Origin: an uncultured Aquimarina sp.
Lineage (GTDB): Bacteria > Bacteroidota > Bacteroidia > Flavobacteriales > Flavobacteriaceae
NCBI GenBank assembly: GCA_947501475.1
Contig: CANMWA010000003.1
Coordinates: 336,814 to 400,813, forward strand
DNA: 64,000 nucleotides
Reading direction: 5' to 3'
A program made the translations under genes and the position numbers. The notes beneath the pieces were generated by a model. That model was not told the origin of the DNA. It saw only the letters and a list, made by a program, of their open reading frames with translations, and did no database searches. Positions 1-8,035 of the stretch are shown in pieces. Numbering within the stretch: the stretch's first letter is position 1; every line of letters begins with the position of its first letter.

Positions 1-890
1 TTATCAAAAGAATAATGTAACGTAATTCGAGCGCTAGTCAAATTAAAATATATTAAATTTCCGGTATTGTTTATAGCTTCTGCTTTAAGATAAATCCCCC
101 TGAAATAGTTTCTAAAATTATTTACATTGCTAAGTTCTGCACTATTCTCTTTGTCTAAAAATTGAGTTTTAAACAATTCTCTTATATCATTAGATATTTT
201 ATCAGAAAACACAATTCTTAGTCCTGGGGCTACCCTAGACCTGCTTACTATCGAATCTGTTTTATTAGGATCTTTCTGTTTTAAAACTATTTCTGAAGCA
301 GAAGGAATAAAAGAATCATTACTATATAATAATTGACTCTGCACTTGATCAACAAAATTAGATTGAATATCATTAGAGTAATAAATTTGTCTCTCGTTGG
401 TAGTAGGATCAAGATCTCTTAAAAAATAATTTGATTTATAAATAGATAATTTAATGGGCTGATTTCCATAAACCGAGTCCAATCGAAATGTAGAAGCTGT
501 TTCTGTAGTATTTGCATCAATCTGTACTTGCTGTGTAGCGGTTACTGTACTAAAGTATGGTAAATTAAACACAACACTATCTAAAACTGCTACTTCACCA
601 AAATCAGGATTAAAAGCCTCAGGTTGCACCTGTGATAGTATATCATATGATGATTGGCCATATACCGGATCATTATACACACCTAATAAATTAACTGGTA
701 AAAATGAAGTTTGTACAGTATCAAATTTTTGATTGTAGGCAACAGGTGTTGCGCTATACTGTTTATCTTGAAAATTTACATCTCCTATAACTTCGCTACC
801 AACATTACTAAAATCATCATTACATGATAAGAAAGTAACAGCAACAACTACTATAGCCGCTGCTTTAATTAAAAAATTCATCAAATTCAT
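1..890 (-). CDS. DUF4270 family lipoprotein, 3' end cut by the window
   Basis: The reading frame runs on the minus strand from ATG at 890 (a second ATG lies at 881) to the window edge without a stop, about 296 codons. The N-terminus is hydrophobic and ends in LSC followed by NDD, a lipoprotein signal with a Cys acceptor, so the product is probably an outer-membrane lipoprotein. Further on are segments typical of the Bacteroidota DUF4270 family, such as a GVYNDPVYG stretch and a LDSVVFNLPY stretch. The function of the family is unknown. It starts 16 nt after the stop of the GT5 gene at 907 and is probably cotranscribed with it, an arrangement common in flavobacteria. The C-terminus is outside the window. 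Confidence 0.85.
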   Translation of the reverse strand, partial: MNLMNFLIKAAAIVVVAVTFLSCNDDFSNVGSEVIGDVNFQDKQYSATPVAYNQKFDTVQTSFLPVNLLGVYNDPVYGQSSYDILSQVQPEAFNPDFGEVAVLDSVVFNLPYFSTVTATQQVQIDANTTETASTFRLDSVYGNQPIKLSIYKSNYFLRDLDPTTNERQIYYSNDIQSNFVDQVQSQLLYSNDSFIPSASEIVLKQKDPNKTDSIVSRSRVAPGLRIVFSDKISNDIRELFKTQFLDKENSAELSNVNNFRNYFRGIYLKAEAINNTGNLIYFNLTSARITLHYSFD

Positions 891-906
891 AAATAAATCA
901 TTCTGA

Positions 907-1716
907 TTACACCAATACCTCTGTTTGATAAAAGGCTTCATAGGCATCTGCAAATTCATCTGGTTTTTTATATTCTAATACTGGTTGGTCTATACTTTTT
1001 AAATGATCAACAAGCTCACCTGGGATGTTTTCCGATCCCACTATGATAGCATCAGAATTATCAATAGCAACCTTCATCACATTATTATATGTTGGCTTAG
1101 CTAGATCACTAATCTTTCCTTCTTCAATTCCATCAAACTTAACCTTTGCCATCATATTATTATCAAGCGTTCCCTCATAACCATGATCATACACCGAAGT
1201 TACAATCTTACTATGTCCAAACAGTGGTTCATTAGCATAATAATTTTTTAAATACAACGGCAACAGAGAAGCTAGCCACCCATGCACATGTATAACATCT
1301 GGAGACCAGTTTAGTTTTTTCACTGTTTCTATAACTCCCTTAGCAAAAAAGATTGCTCTTTCATCGTTATCTGGAAACAGGTTTCCTTCTTCATCGGTCA
1401 ATGTGGCCTTTCTTTTAAAATAATCTTCATTATCAATAAAATAAACCTGCATTCGTTCTTTAGGGATTGAAGCAACTTTAATGATCAAAGGCATATCTAA
1501 ATCATTAATCACAAGATTCATCCCCGAAAGGCGAATCACTTCATGCAATTGATGTCTTCTTTCATTAATATTACCATATCTTGGCATAAAAATCCTAATT
1601 TGTCCCCCTTTATTATTAACCATTCTCGGTGCTTCAAACGACATGGATGAGATTTCAGTCTCTGGCAGGTAAGGTATTACTTCTGATGATACATACAATA
1701 TCCTCTTATCTTTCAT
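907..1716 (-). CDS. Glycogen/starch synthase-like protein, GT5 N-terminal domain only
   Basis: The 269-residue product begins KRILYVSSEVIPY, the opening beta-strand of GT5 glycogen synthases, and has VIHVHGWLASLLPLY near residues 140-155, matching the ADP-glucose synthase HxHxW region. Full-length GT5 enzymes are about 470-500 residues with a second Rossmann domain; here the C-terminal domain is absent and the frame ends cleanly. Flavobacteria carry this short form in the same place beside DUF4270 and panC, so it is not a fresh truncation. Whether it is catalytic is doubtful, because the ADP-glucose contacts of the missing domain are lost. It may bind glycan or be regulatory. It is the first gene of a minus operon divergent from panC. 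Confidence 0.8.
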   Translation of the reverse strand: MKDKRILYVSSEVIPYLPETEISSMSFEAPRMVNNKGGQIRIFMPRYGNINERRHQLHEVIRLSGMNLVINDLDMPLIIKVASIPKERMQVYFIDNEDYFKRKATLTDEEGNLFPDNDERAIFFAKGVIETVKKLNWSPDVIHVHGWLASLLPLYLKNYYANEPLFGHSKIVTSVYDHGYEGTLDNNMMAKVKFDGIEEGKISDLAKPTYNNVMKVAIDNSDAIIVGSENIPGELVDHLKSIDQPVLEYKKPDEFADAYEAFYQTEVLV

Positions 1717-1750
1717 ATAATCGATACTTTTATCGTCCTCCTTTTGGAAT

Positions 1751-1766
1751 TAATTTTGCAAAATTA
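1751..1766. promoter_or_regulatory. Perfect 16-bp palindrome with -7 elements on both strands
   Basis: TAATTTTGCAAAATTA is a perfect palindrome between the divergent GT5 and panC genes. Each half is itself an exact TAnnTTTG -7 element, on the plus strand at 1751-1758 and on the minus strand at 1759-1766. The minus copy sits about 40-50 nt upstream of the GT5 start and is a good promoter candidate for that operon. No clear -33 TTG was found for either direction. Confidence 0.5.
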
Positions 1767-1797
1767 CGAAAATTTATGCAGTCTGCCAGTAATATCT

Positions 1798-1805
1798 TAT
1801 TTTTG
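1798..1805 (+). promoter_or_regulatory. panC -7 promoter element
   Basis: TATTTTTG is an exact match to the Bacteroidota -7 consensus TAnnTTTG. It lies 23 nt before the panC start codon, so the transcript would have a 5' leader of about 17 nt. A convincing -33 TTG is not visible. Confidence 0.5.
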
Positions 1806-1827
1806 CACGCCTTTAAGTTTTATCTCA

Positions 1828-2676
1828 ATGCAAGTACACGAAAAAAGACGAGACATTACAGCCAGTGTTGCAATCTTAAAAAAACAAAACAAAACCATTG
1901 GGTTTGTTCCTACTATGGGGGCATTACACAAAGGACACCTTGCATTAGTAGAAAAGGCAATTAAAGAAAATCATATTGTTATTGTAAGTGTTTTTGTAAA
2001 CCCAACACAATTTAATAATACTGATGATTTGGTCAATTATCCCAAAACTTTAGATGCCGATGTAGCGCTTTTATCAAAATTATCAACAGATATTATCGTT
2101 TTTGCGCCAACTGCAAAAGAAATATATGGAGATCAAATGTCATCTATTGATTATGATTTTGGAGGTATAGAAAATGAAATGGAAGGTAAATTCCGTTCAG
2201 GGCATTTTGACGGTGTAGGAACTGTATTAAAGTATTTATTTACCATTGTATCTCCAACAAAAGCATATTTTGGGGAAAAAGATTTTCAGCAACTACAAAT
2301 CGTTAAAAAATTAGTTGAAATTGAAAAAATGTCAGTACAAATTATAGGGTGTCCTATTTATAGAGAAGAAAGTGGTTTAGCCTTAAGCTCGAGAAACAAA
2401 AGGCTTAATGCAGAACAATTTGAAGCATCTCCCTTGATATTCAAAACATTACAACAGGTACAAAAAGACTTTGGCACAAAAAGTGTTACTACTATAAACA
2501 AATGGGTGTCAGATCAATTCAAAAATAATAACGAATTAGAATTAGAATATTTTGAAATTGCTAAAGCATCTGACCTCAAATCAATCAAACGAAAACAAAA
2601 AGACACTAAATATCGCGCATTTATTGCGGTATTTGCAGGAAAAATAAGACTTATAGATAACATTGCCCTAAACTAA
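1828..2676 (+). CDS. panC: Pantothenate synthetase
   Basis: The enzyme condenses pantoate and beta-alanine with ATP to make pantothenate, the precursor of coenzyme A, in the cytoplasm. The start at 1828 gives 282 residues, the usual PanC length. An upstream in-frame ATG at 1744 would overlap the promoter and add an unrelated N-terminus. Visible motifs are VPTMGALHKGHLALV (the HxGH nucleotidyltransferase signature), VSVFVNPTQF, YFGEKDFQQL and a late ESGLALSSRN stretch (the KMSKS-like region with serine-arginine). It lies 19 nt upstream of panD, which catalyses the step giving beta-alanine, so the two pathway genes are adjacent. Confidence 0.97.
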   Translation: MQVHEKRRDITASVAILKKQNKTIGFVPTMGALHKGHLALVEKAIKENHIVIVSVFVNPTQFNNTDDLVNYPKTLDADVALLSKLSTDIIVFAPTAKEIYGDQMSSIDYDFGGIENEMEGKFRSGHFDGVGTVLKYLFTIVSPTKAYFGEKDFQQLQIVKKLVEIEKMSVQIIGCPIYREESGLALSSRNKRLNAEQFEASPLIFKTLQQVQKDFGTKSVTTINKWVSDQFKNNNELELEYFEIAKASDLKSIKRKQKDTKYRAFIAVFAGKIRLIDNIALN

Positions 2677-2683
2677 AAATAAC

Positions 2684-2691
2684 TAACTTTG
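2684..2691 (+). promoter_or_regulatory. panD -7 element, implying a near-leaderless transcript
   Basis: TAACTTTG is an exact TAnnTTTG match between panC and panD and ends only 4 nt before the panD ATG. In this phylum transcription starts about 5-7 nt after the element, so the mRNA would begin at or next to the start codon. panD may therefore be transcribed both with panC and from its own promoter. Confidence 0.4.
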
Positions 2692-2695
2692 TAAC

Positions 2696-3046
2696 ATGCT
2701 TGTACACGTAGTAAAATCAAAAATTCATCGCGTTAAAGTCACTGGTGCTGACCTAAATTATATAGGTAGTATAACCATTGACCAAGATTTAATGGATGCT
2801 GCCAATATTATTGAAGGAGAAAAAGTACAGATTGTAAATAATAATAACGGAGAGCGATTAGAAACTTATGCTATTCCTGGTCCTAGAAATAGCGGAGAAA
2901 TCACATTAAATGGAGCCGCAGCACGAAAAGTAGCAAAAGGAGATGTGCTTATATTAATTACCTATGCTATGATGGATATCGAAGATGCAAAAAACTTCAA
3001 ACCAAAACTTCTTTTCCCTAACGAAGAAAACAACTTACTAAAGTAG
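2696..3046 (+). CDS. panD: Aspartate 1-decarboxylase proenzyme
   Basis: PanD decarboxylates L-aspartate to beta-alanine for pantothenate synthesis. The 116-residue proenzyme contains YIGSITID with Gly24-Ser25, the self-cleavage site that generates the pyruvoyl cofactor from Ser25, at the same position as in E. coli. The downstream core with an [18 protein letters not shown] stretch matches the substrate-binding and GAAA region of the family. It follows panC by 19 nt and is followed 4 nt later by the flippase-like gene at 3051, so all three probably share a transcript. Confidence 0.97.
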   Translation: MLVHVVKSKIHRVKVTGADLNYIGSITIDQDLMDAANIIEGEKVQIVNNNNGERLETYAIPGPRNSGEITLNGAAARKVAKGDVLILITYAMMDIEDAKNFKPKLLFPNEENNLLK

Positions 3047-3050
3047 CATT

Positions 3051-4016
3051 GTGAATCCAAAACTTATAAAATTTCTTAAGATTATACTCCCACTTGCGTT
3101 GGGAGTTTTTTTAATTTGGTACTCTATCTCCTCTGCCTCTCCTGAAGAACGACAAAAAACACTTCAATATATTTCTGAAGCAGACCCAAAATGGATTCTC
3201 CTATCTATTACTATGGGAATTATCTCTCACCTCTCTAGAGCATATAGATGGAATTTTTTGCTAAAACCTCTTGGTTACTCTACCAAACTATCAAATAGTT
3301 TTATGGCAGTAATGATTGGGTATTTGGCAAACTTAGGTATCCCAAGATCAGGCGAAATTCTTAGAGGTGGTACTATTTCTACCTATGAAAATATACCTTT
3401 TAAAAAAGCTTTTGGCACGATTATCTCAGAAAGAGTTATTGACCTGCTCATGCTTTTACTTATTACAGCAATTACCTTACTTTTTCAGTCAAAAGATTTA
3501 TTAATCTATTTGCAAGAAAAAATTGCTAACCCAATTGTCACTCTTATTGTTTTGGTTGGTTTAATAGCTTCAGGAATCCTATTTCTAAAGATTATAAAGA
3601 CTTCAAAAAATCCAATACTTATTAAGTTAAGAGATTTTGGATATGGTATTTTAGAAGGTGTAAAAAGTATTTCAAAAATTAAACAAAAAGGAGGTTTTAT
3701 CTTTCATACCATTTTAATATGGTCACTTTATGTAGCCATGTTTTATGTTATCAAATATACTGTCCCAGAAACTTCTTCATTATCTATTGGACCTATCTTA
3801 GCTACCTTTATTGCTGGTTCAATAGCCATGTCAACAACCAATGGTGGTATTGGAGCATTTCCAATAGCAATAGCAGCTGTTTTATTTCTGTTTGATGTCG
3901 AAAAACCTGCTGGAGAAGCTTTTGGGTGGATCTTATGGGGCTCTCAAACCGCAATAAATATTATCCTTGGCGCGTTATCGTTTTTGTTTCTCCCAATTGT
4001 AAACAGAGAAAAATAA
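3051..4016 (+). CDS. Lysylphosphatidylglycerol synthase TM region / UPF0104 family membrane protein
   Basis: The 321-residue protein uses a GTG start 4 nt after panD. It has about seven to eight hydrophobic segments spread over its length, starting at residues 9-27. The motif SRAYRWNFLLKPLG near residue 62 and a GYLANLGIPRSGEILRGG stretch near 90 are the conserved RW and N-PRxGE signatures of the flippase-like domain family that includes the membrane half of MprF and YbhN. The soluble aminoacyl-transferase half of MprF is absent. The substrate is unknown. The pan-gene linkage is positional and is common in Bacteroidota. Confidence 0.85.
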   Translation: MNPKLIKFLKIILPLALGVFLIWYSISSASPEERQKTLQYISEADPKWILLSITMGIISHLSRAYRWNFLLKPLGYSTKLSNSFMAVMIGYLANLGIPRSGEILRGGTISTYENIPFKKAFGTIISERVIDLLMLLLITAITLLFQSKDLLIYLQEKIANPIVTLIVLVGLIASGILFLKIIKTSKNPILIKLRDFGYGILEGVKSISKIKQKGGFIFHTILIWSLYVAMFYVIKYTVPETSSLSIGPILATFIAGSIAMSTTNGGIGAFPIAIAAVLFLFDVEKPAGEAFGWILWGSQTAINIILGALSFLFLPIVNREK

Positions 4017-4064
4017 GGAAATAATTTATATATTGTCCCTTGCTTAACCTTAATCCTAGCACTT

Positions 4065-5210
4065 ATGAAAAAAAGTCTAACCCTAATTATAGCTTGTCTT
4101 TTTACTTTTTCGGGGTATACCCAAGCTATTTATGAATCTTTTAGATCAATAAAATTAGATCAAAATAGAGAGTTAAAAATTCAATTACCTCGTAATTACA
4201 AAAAAAACGTAGATAAAACCTATCCATTGATTATTGTTCTTGATGGGGATTACTTGTTTGAACCCGTGGCCGGAAATGTAGATTATTTCTCCTATTGGGA
4301 AGACATGCCTGAGTCTATTGTTGTTGGTGTTAATCAACGTAAAACAAAAGTTGATGACTGTAGATACGATGAAGGGCAATACTTACCTACACTTAAAGGC
4401 GCAGCGTTTTTTGAGTTTATAGGGCAAGAATTGCTACCATACCTTAATCAAACGTATCGTACTGCTCAATTAAAAATTATAGTAGGCCACGATTATACAG
4501 GTAATTTTATGAATTACTTTTTATTCAAGGATAACCCAATTTTTCAAGGGTATATCTGTTTAAGTCCAGAATTAGCACCACCTATGGCAGAGCGAATTTC
4601 TCAAAAATTAGGTTCTTCTTCAGATATATGGTATTACCTGGCTACTGCCACTAATGATGCCGAAGGGATTAAAAATAGCGTTAGAGATTTGGACGAAAAA
4701 ATAAAAGGGATTGATAATCCCGACACGCATTATTTCTTTGATGATTTTGATGAGTCCTCTCACTATACTCTTGTGGGAAGAGGAATTCCGAAAGCTCTAG
4801 AAGCTATTTTTGAAATGTATCGCCCAATAAGCAAAAAAACATATAAAGAAGTCATCTTACCTCTTGAAACATCTGCATATGATTATCTTGTAGATATGTA
4901 TAAAACCACAGAGCAATTGTATGGCATAAAACGTCAAATACGAGTAAACGACTTTATTGCTATATCAACAGCTATCGAAAAAAATAAAAAATGGGAAGAC
5001 TTAGAATCATTAGGTAAACTTGCCATCAAAGAACATCCTGATACGATGTTGGGGCATTACTATCTAGCCATGTTCTACGAGCAAACAGGAGAGCCTAAAA
5101 AAGCTATGAGATCCTATGAGAATGGATTTCAACTATCCGAAATTGCCTTCTTAACAAAAGATTATATGCTCGATAAAGTAAATAAAATAAAAGAAGATTT
5201 TGGTTGGTAA
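4065..5210 (+). CDS. Secreted esterase-like alpha/beta hydrolase with C-terminal TPR, nucleophile Ser replaced
   Basis: The 381-residue protein has a signal peptide (about residues 1-20, ending GYTQA) and an esterase D / putative-esterase fold: PLIIVLDGDYLFEP near 54-67, the nucleophile elbow near 140-147, and a late SSHYTLVGRGIP with the expected histidine. The elbow reads GHDYTGNF, so the usual GxSxG serine is an aspartate (D143). The last ~70 residues, with HPDTMLGHYYLAMFYEQTG, look like tetratricopeptide helices. It is probably periplasmic or surface exposed. Substrate is not predictable, and catalysis by the classical serine mechanism is doubtful. A strong hairpin terminator follows at 5231. 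Confidence 0.75.
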   Translation: MKKSLTLIIACLFTFSGYTQAIYESFRSIKLDQNRELKIQLPRNYKKNVDKTYPLIIVLDGDYLFEPVAGNVDYFSYWEDMPESIVVGVNQRKTKVDDCRYDEGQYLPTLKGAAFFEFIGQELLPYLNQTYRTAQLKIIVGHDYTGNFMNYFLFKDNPIFQGYICLSPELAPPMAERISQKLGSSSDIWYYLATATNDAEGIKNSVRDLDEKIKGIDNPDTHYFFDDFDESSHYTLVGRGIPKALEAIFEMYRPISKKTYKEVILPLETSAYDYLVDMYKTTEQLYGIKRQIRVNDFIAISTAIEKNKKWEDLESLGKLAIKEHPDTMLGHYYLAMFYEQTGEPKKAMRSYENGFQLSEIAFLTKDYMLDKVNKIKEDFGW

Positions 5211-5230
5211 ATTTTCCAATACATAAAATA

Positions 5231-5260
5231 AAAAGATCCCTAAAAGGGATCTTTTTTTAT
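5231..5260. terminator. Rho-independent terminator after the esterase gene
   Basis: AAAAGATCCC and GGGATCTTTT form a 10-bp stem around TAAAA, followed on the plus strand by a run of seven or more T. The A-run before it makes it potentially bidirectional, but only plus-strand genes flank it. Confidence 0.85.
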
Positions 5261-5319
5261 ACATTACATTTCAGTTTTAAATCTAAATAATAGTACTTTT
5301 ACGTTTCATCATTTTTTTT

Positions 5320-6687
5320 ATGGCCAAAACCAAAACTGTTTTCTTCTGTCAAAATTGCGGAGCTCAATATGCCAAATGGCAAGGACAGTGCTCATCTTGT
5401 AAAGAATGGAATACCATAGCTGAAGAAGTTGTGCAAAAGGCAGAAAAAAGTGATTGGAAAAATGCAACATCTACTCCCAAAATTAACAAAGCGGCCAAAC
5501 CACTTCGTATTTCAGAAATCGATACCAGTCAAGAAGCAAGATACAATACCGATGATGCCGAACTTAATCGGGTACTTGGCGGCGGACTTGTTCCCGGTTC
5601 TCTAACGCTTTTGGGAGGTGAGCCTGGCATAGGCAAAAGTACATTGTTGCTTCAGATCAGTCTTAAATTACCATATAAAACGCTATATGTTTCGGGAGAA
5701 GAAAGTCAAAAACAGATCAAAATGCGTGCAGAACGCATTCAATCAAAGACTGACAATTGTTTTATTCTTACTGAAACTAAAACTCAAAATATATTCAGGC
5801 AAATTGAAGCTACCGAACCAGATATTGTTATTATAGATTCTATACAAACACTACATAGTGATTATATCGAGAGTAGCGCCGGAAGCATTTCGCAAATACG
5901 AGAATGCACTACAGAATTGATCAAATTTGCCAAAGAAACAGCAACGCCTGTTATCCTTATTGGTCATATTACCAAAGACGGCAATATTGCAGGTCCAAAA
6001 ATTCTGGAACATATGGTCGATACTGTATTGCAATTTGAAGGTGATCGCAACCATGTGTATCGCATTTTACGTGCCTTAAAAAATCGATTTGGTTCTACGT
6101 CAGAACTTGGTATATACGAAATGCAAGGAAGTGGCTTACGAGAGGTTAATAATCCTAGTGAGATTTTAATCTCCAAAAAAGATGAAGAATTAAGTGGTAC
6201 CGCTATTGCTTCTACCCTAGAAGGTATGCGCCCGCTCATGATCGAAATACAGGCATTAGTGAGCACTGCTGTCTATGGAACCCCTCAACGTAGTGCTACA
6301 GGATATAACCTGAAACGTCTAAACATGATCCTGGCTGTTTTAGAAAAACGCGCTGGTTTTCGACTAGGAGCAAAGGATGTTTTTTTAAATATTACTGGTG
6401 GGATATCGGTAGATGATCCTGCTATAGATCTTGCTGTAGTAGCCGCTATATTATCGTCTAGTGAAGATATTGCTATACCAAAAGATTATTGTTTTGCCGC
6501 CGAAGTTGGTCTGGCAGGAGAAATACGCCCTGTAACCAAAGTAGAGCAGCGTATACAAGAAGCAGAGAAACTAGGTTTCTCTACTATCTTTGTTTCAAAA
6601 TACAATAAAATATCATTACAAAACACCAAAATTAAAATTCAGCTTGTTGCTAAAATTGAAGATGTTGTTGAATATCTTTTTGGATAA
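5320..6687 (+). CDS. radA: DNA repair protein RadA (Sms)
   Basis: RadA is a RecA-like ATPase that drives branch migration during recombinational repair. The 455-residue protein has all the family parts: an N-terminal C4 zinc finger (C10, C13, C24, C27), Walker A GEPGIGKST near residue 100, Walker B IVIIDSIQTL, the RadA-specific KNRFG motif near residue 252, and a C-terminal Lon-like domain with an ITGGISVDDPAIDLAVVAA-type stretch. Length and motif order are canonical. It ends 8 nt from the convergent aldo/keto reductase gene. Confidence 0.97.
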   Translation: MAKTKTVFFCQNCGAQYAKWQGQCSSCKEWNTIAEEVVQKAEKSDWKNATSTPKINKAAKPLRISEIDTSQEARYNTDDAELNRVLGGGLVPGSLTLLGGEPGIGKSTLLLQISLKLPYKTLYVSGEESQKQIKMRAERIQSKTDNCFILTETKTQNIFRQIEATEPDIVIIDSIQTLHSDYIESSAGSISQIRECTTELIKFAKETATPVILIGHITKDGNIAGPKILEHMVDTVLQFEGDRNHVYRILRALKNRFGSTSELGIYEMQGSGLREVNNPSEILISKKDEELSGTAIASTLEGMRPLMIEIQALVSTAVYGTPQRSATGYNLKRLNMILAVLEKRAGFRLGAKDVFLNITGGISVDDPAIDLAVVAAILSSSEDIAIPKDYCFAAEVGLAGEIRPVTKVEQRIQEAEKLGFSTIFVSKYNKISLQNTKIKIQLVAKIEDVVEYLFG

Positions 6688-6695
6688 CCCTATAA

Positions 6696-7727
6696 TTAAG
6701 GTGCCGGATTAGGAATATTTTCATGTACCGCTTCAATTTCTTTTAAAATCTCATCAGAAAGTGTGAGGTTAACACTATCAATATTTTCTGTAAGTTGTTC
6801 AAGACTTGTTGCTCCAATAATATTACTTGTTACAAAAGAGCGATCGGTAACAAATGCCAATGCCATTTGAGTTAAACTAATATTGTGTTTTTTGGCAATG
6901 TTATTATAAGCACGAGTTGCTTCAAATGAGTTTTCATTATGATATCTGGCAAACTGCGGAAACAAGGTTACTCTTGCATTTTTAGGCATTTCATCAAGAT
7001 ATTTGCCTGTTAACTGTCCAAAACCAAGAGGAGAGTAGGGTAAATGCCCTATATTTTCGCGATGTAAAACTTCGGAAAGACCAACTTCATCCTTTCTATT
7101 TAATAAATTATATGGGTTCTGAATTGTAATCATTTTTGGCGCTCCTTTTCGAGCCTCTTCGGCATATCTCATCATACCATAAGCAGTTTCATTAGACGCA
7201 CCGATCTGTCTAATTTTTCCTTCTTTGATAAAATCCTGAAGATAACCTAACACCTCATTAAAGTTATCTTGCCATTTTTCTGCTTCATCATGTTGGTATC
7301 CTCGCACACCAAAAAAATTAGTATTTCGCTCTGGCCAATGCAACTGATATAAATCAATATAATCTGTTTGCAAGCGTTGTAAGCTTTTATCTATCGCATC
7401 TGTAAACTCTGCTTTAGTAAAACCACCAGTACGGATATGTTTTACAAAATCTCTGGGCCCAACAATTTTTGTAGCAATTACCACATCATCTCGTTTCCCT
7501 GTTTTTTTAAGCCAAGTTCCTATTATTTTCTCAGTACTACCTTGGGTATCTTTATTTGCTGGTACAGAATACAACTCTGCTGTATCTATAAAATTAACCC
7601 CTTTATCAATTGCATAATCTAATTGTTGATGGCCTTCTTTTTCGGTGTTTTGTTCTCCCCAGGTCATACTGCCCAGGCATATTTTACTTACTTTGATGTC
7701 TGTTCCTGGTAATGTGGTATATCTCAT
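6696..7727 (-). CDS. tas: NADP(H)-dependent aldo/keto reductase, Tas type
   Basis: This 343-residue TIM-barrel oxidoreductase resembles E. coli Tas along its length. Examples are the N-terminal MTWGEQNTEKEGHQQLDYA region, DTAELYSVP with the catalytic Asp and Tyr of the family, a LQLHWP-like histidine segment (YQLHWPERNTNFFG), IQNPYNLLNR and a C-terminal NADP-binding GATSLEQL. It should reduce carbonyl compounds with NADPH in the cytoplasm; the natural substrate is unknown. It stands alone, convergent with radA. Confidence 0.9.
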   Translation of the reverse strand: MRYTTLPGTDIKVSKICLGSMTWGEQNTEKEGHQQLDYAIDKGVNFIDTAELYSVPANKDTQGSTEKIIGTWLKKTGKRDDVVIATKIVGPRDFVKHIRTGGFTKAEFTDAIDKSLQRLQTDYIDLYQLHWPERNTNFFGVRGYQHDEAEKWQDNFNEVLGYLQDFIKEGKIRQIGASNETAYGMMRYAEEARKGAPKMITIQNPYNLLNRKDEVGLSEVLHRENIGHLPYSPLGFGQLTGKYLDEMPKNARVTLFPQFARYHNENSFEATRAYNNIAKKHNISLTQMALAFVTDRSFVTSNIIGATSLEQLTENIDSVNLTLSDEILKEIEAVHENIPNPAP

Positions 7728-8035
7728 TCTTTGATAGTCGTTCTAATTAATTATTGCTTTCAAAAGTAGAAACTCTGCGCTTAAACTACTATAAAAATTG
7801 TTTATAATTAAAGAGATCGTTGTAGAAAAAATTATATCTATTCAAAAAAAACGGATATGACTACCCCATTGCCATATCCGTTTCACACAACTAACCAACC
7901 AAAAATTAAGTCCTCCAACATCCAACAATTCAATTTTGTTATTGGTTTATCCAAATGTAAAATGAGATCGCCATTTATAAAACAAAGAATGAGGGAGCTA
8001 TATACTTGAGTTAGTAAAGTGGATTTTTGTGGATA
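7728..8035. other. Intergenic region holding a minus-strand terminator
   Basis: The 308 bases between the Tas-like and CHAT genes contain no supported reading frame. A hairpin at 7849-7883 is the only structure found; it lies about 150 nt downstream of the CHAT gene's stop. Confidence 0.6.
7841..7883 (-). terminator. Terminator for the TPR-CHAT gene
   Basis: The arms 7849-7859 and 7873-7883 (AAACGGATATG and its complement) form an 11-bp stem. Read on the minus strand the stem is followed by eight T, so it ends transcripts coming from the CHAT gene. Confidence 0.75.

Noticed and set aside
1629..1964. Open frame of 111 codons on the plus strand
   Set aside because: It overlaps the GT5 gene in antisense and the start of panC out of frame, and its translation has no protein-like character.
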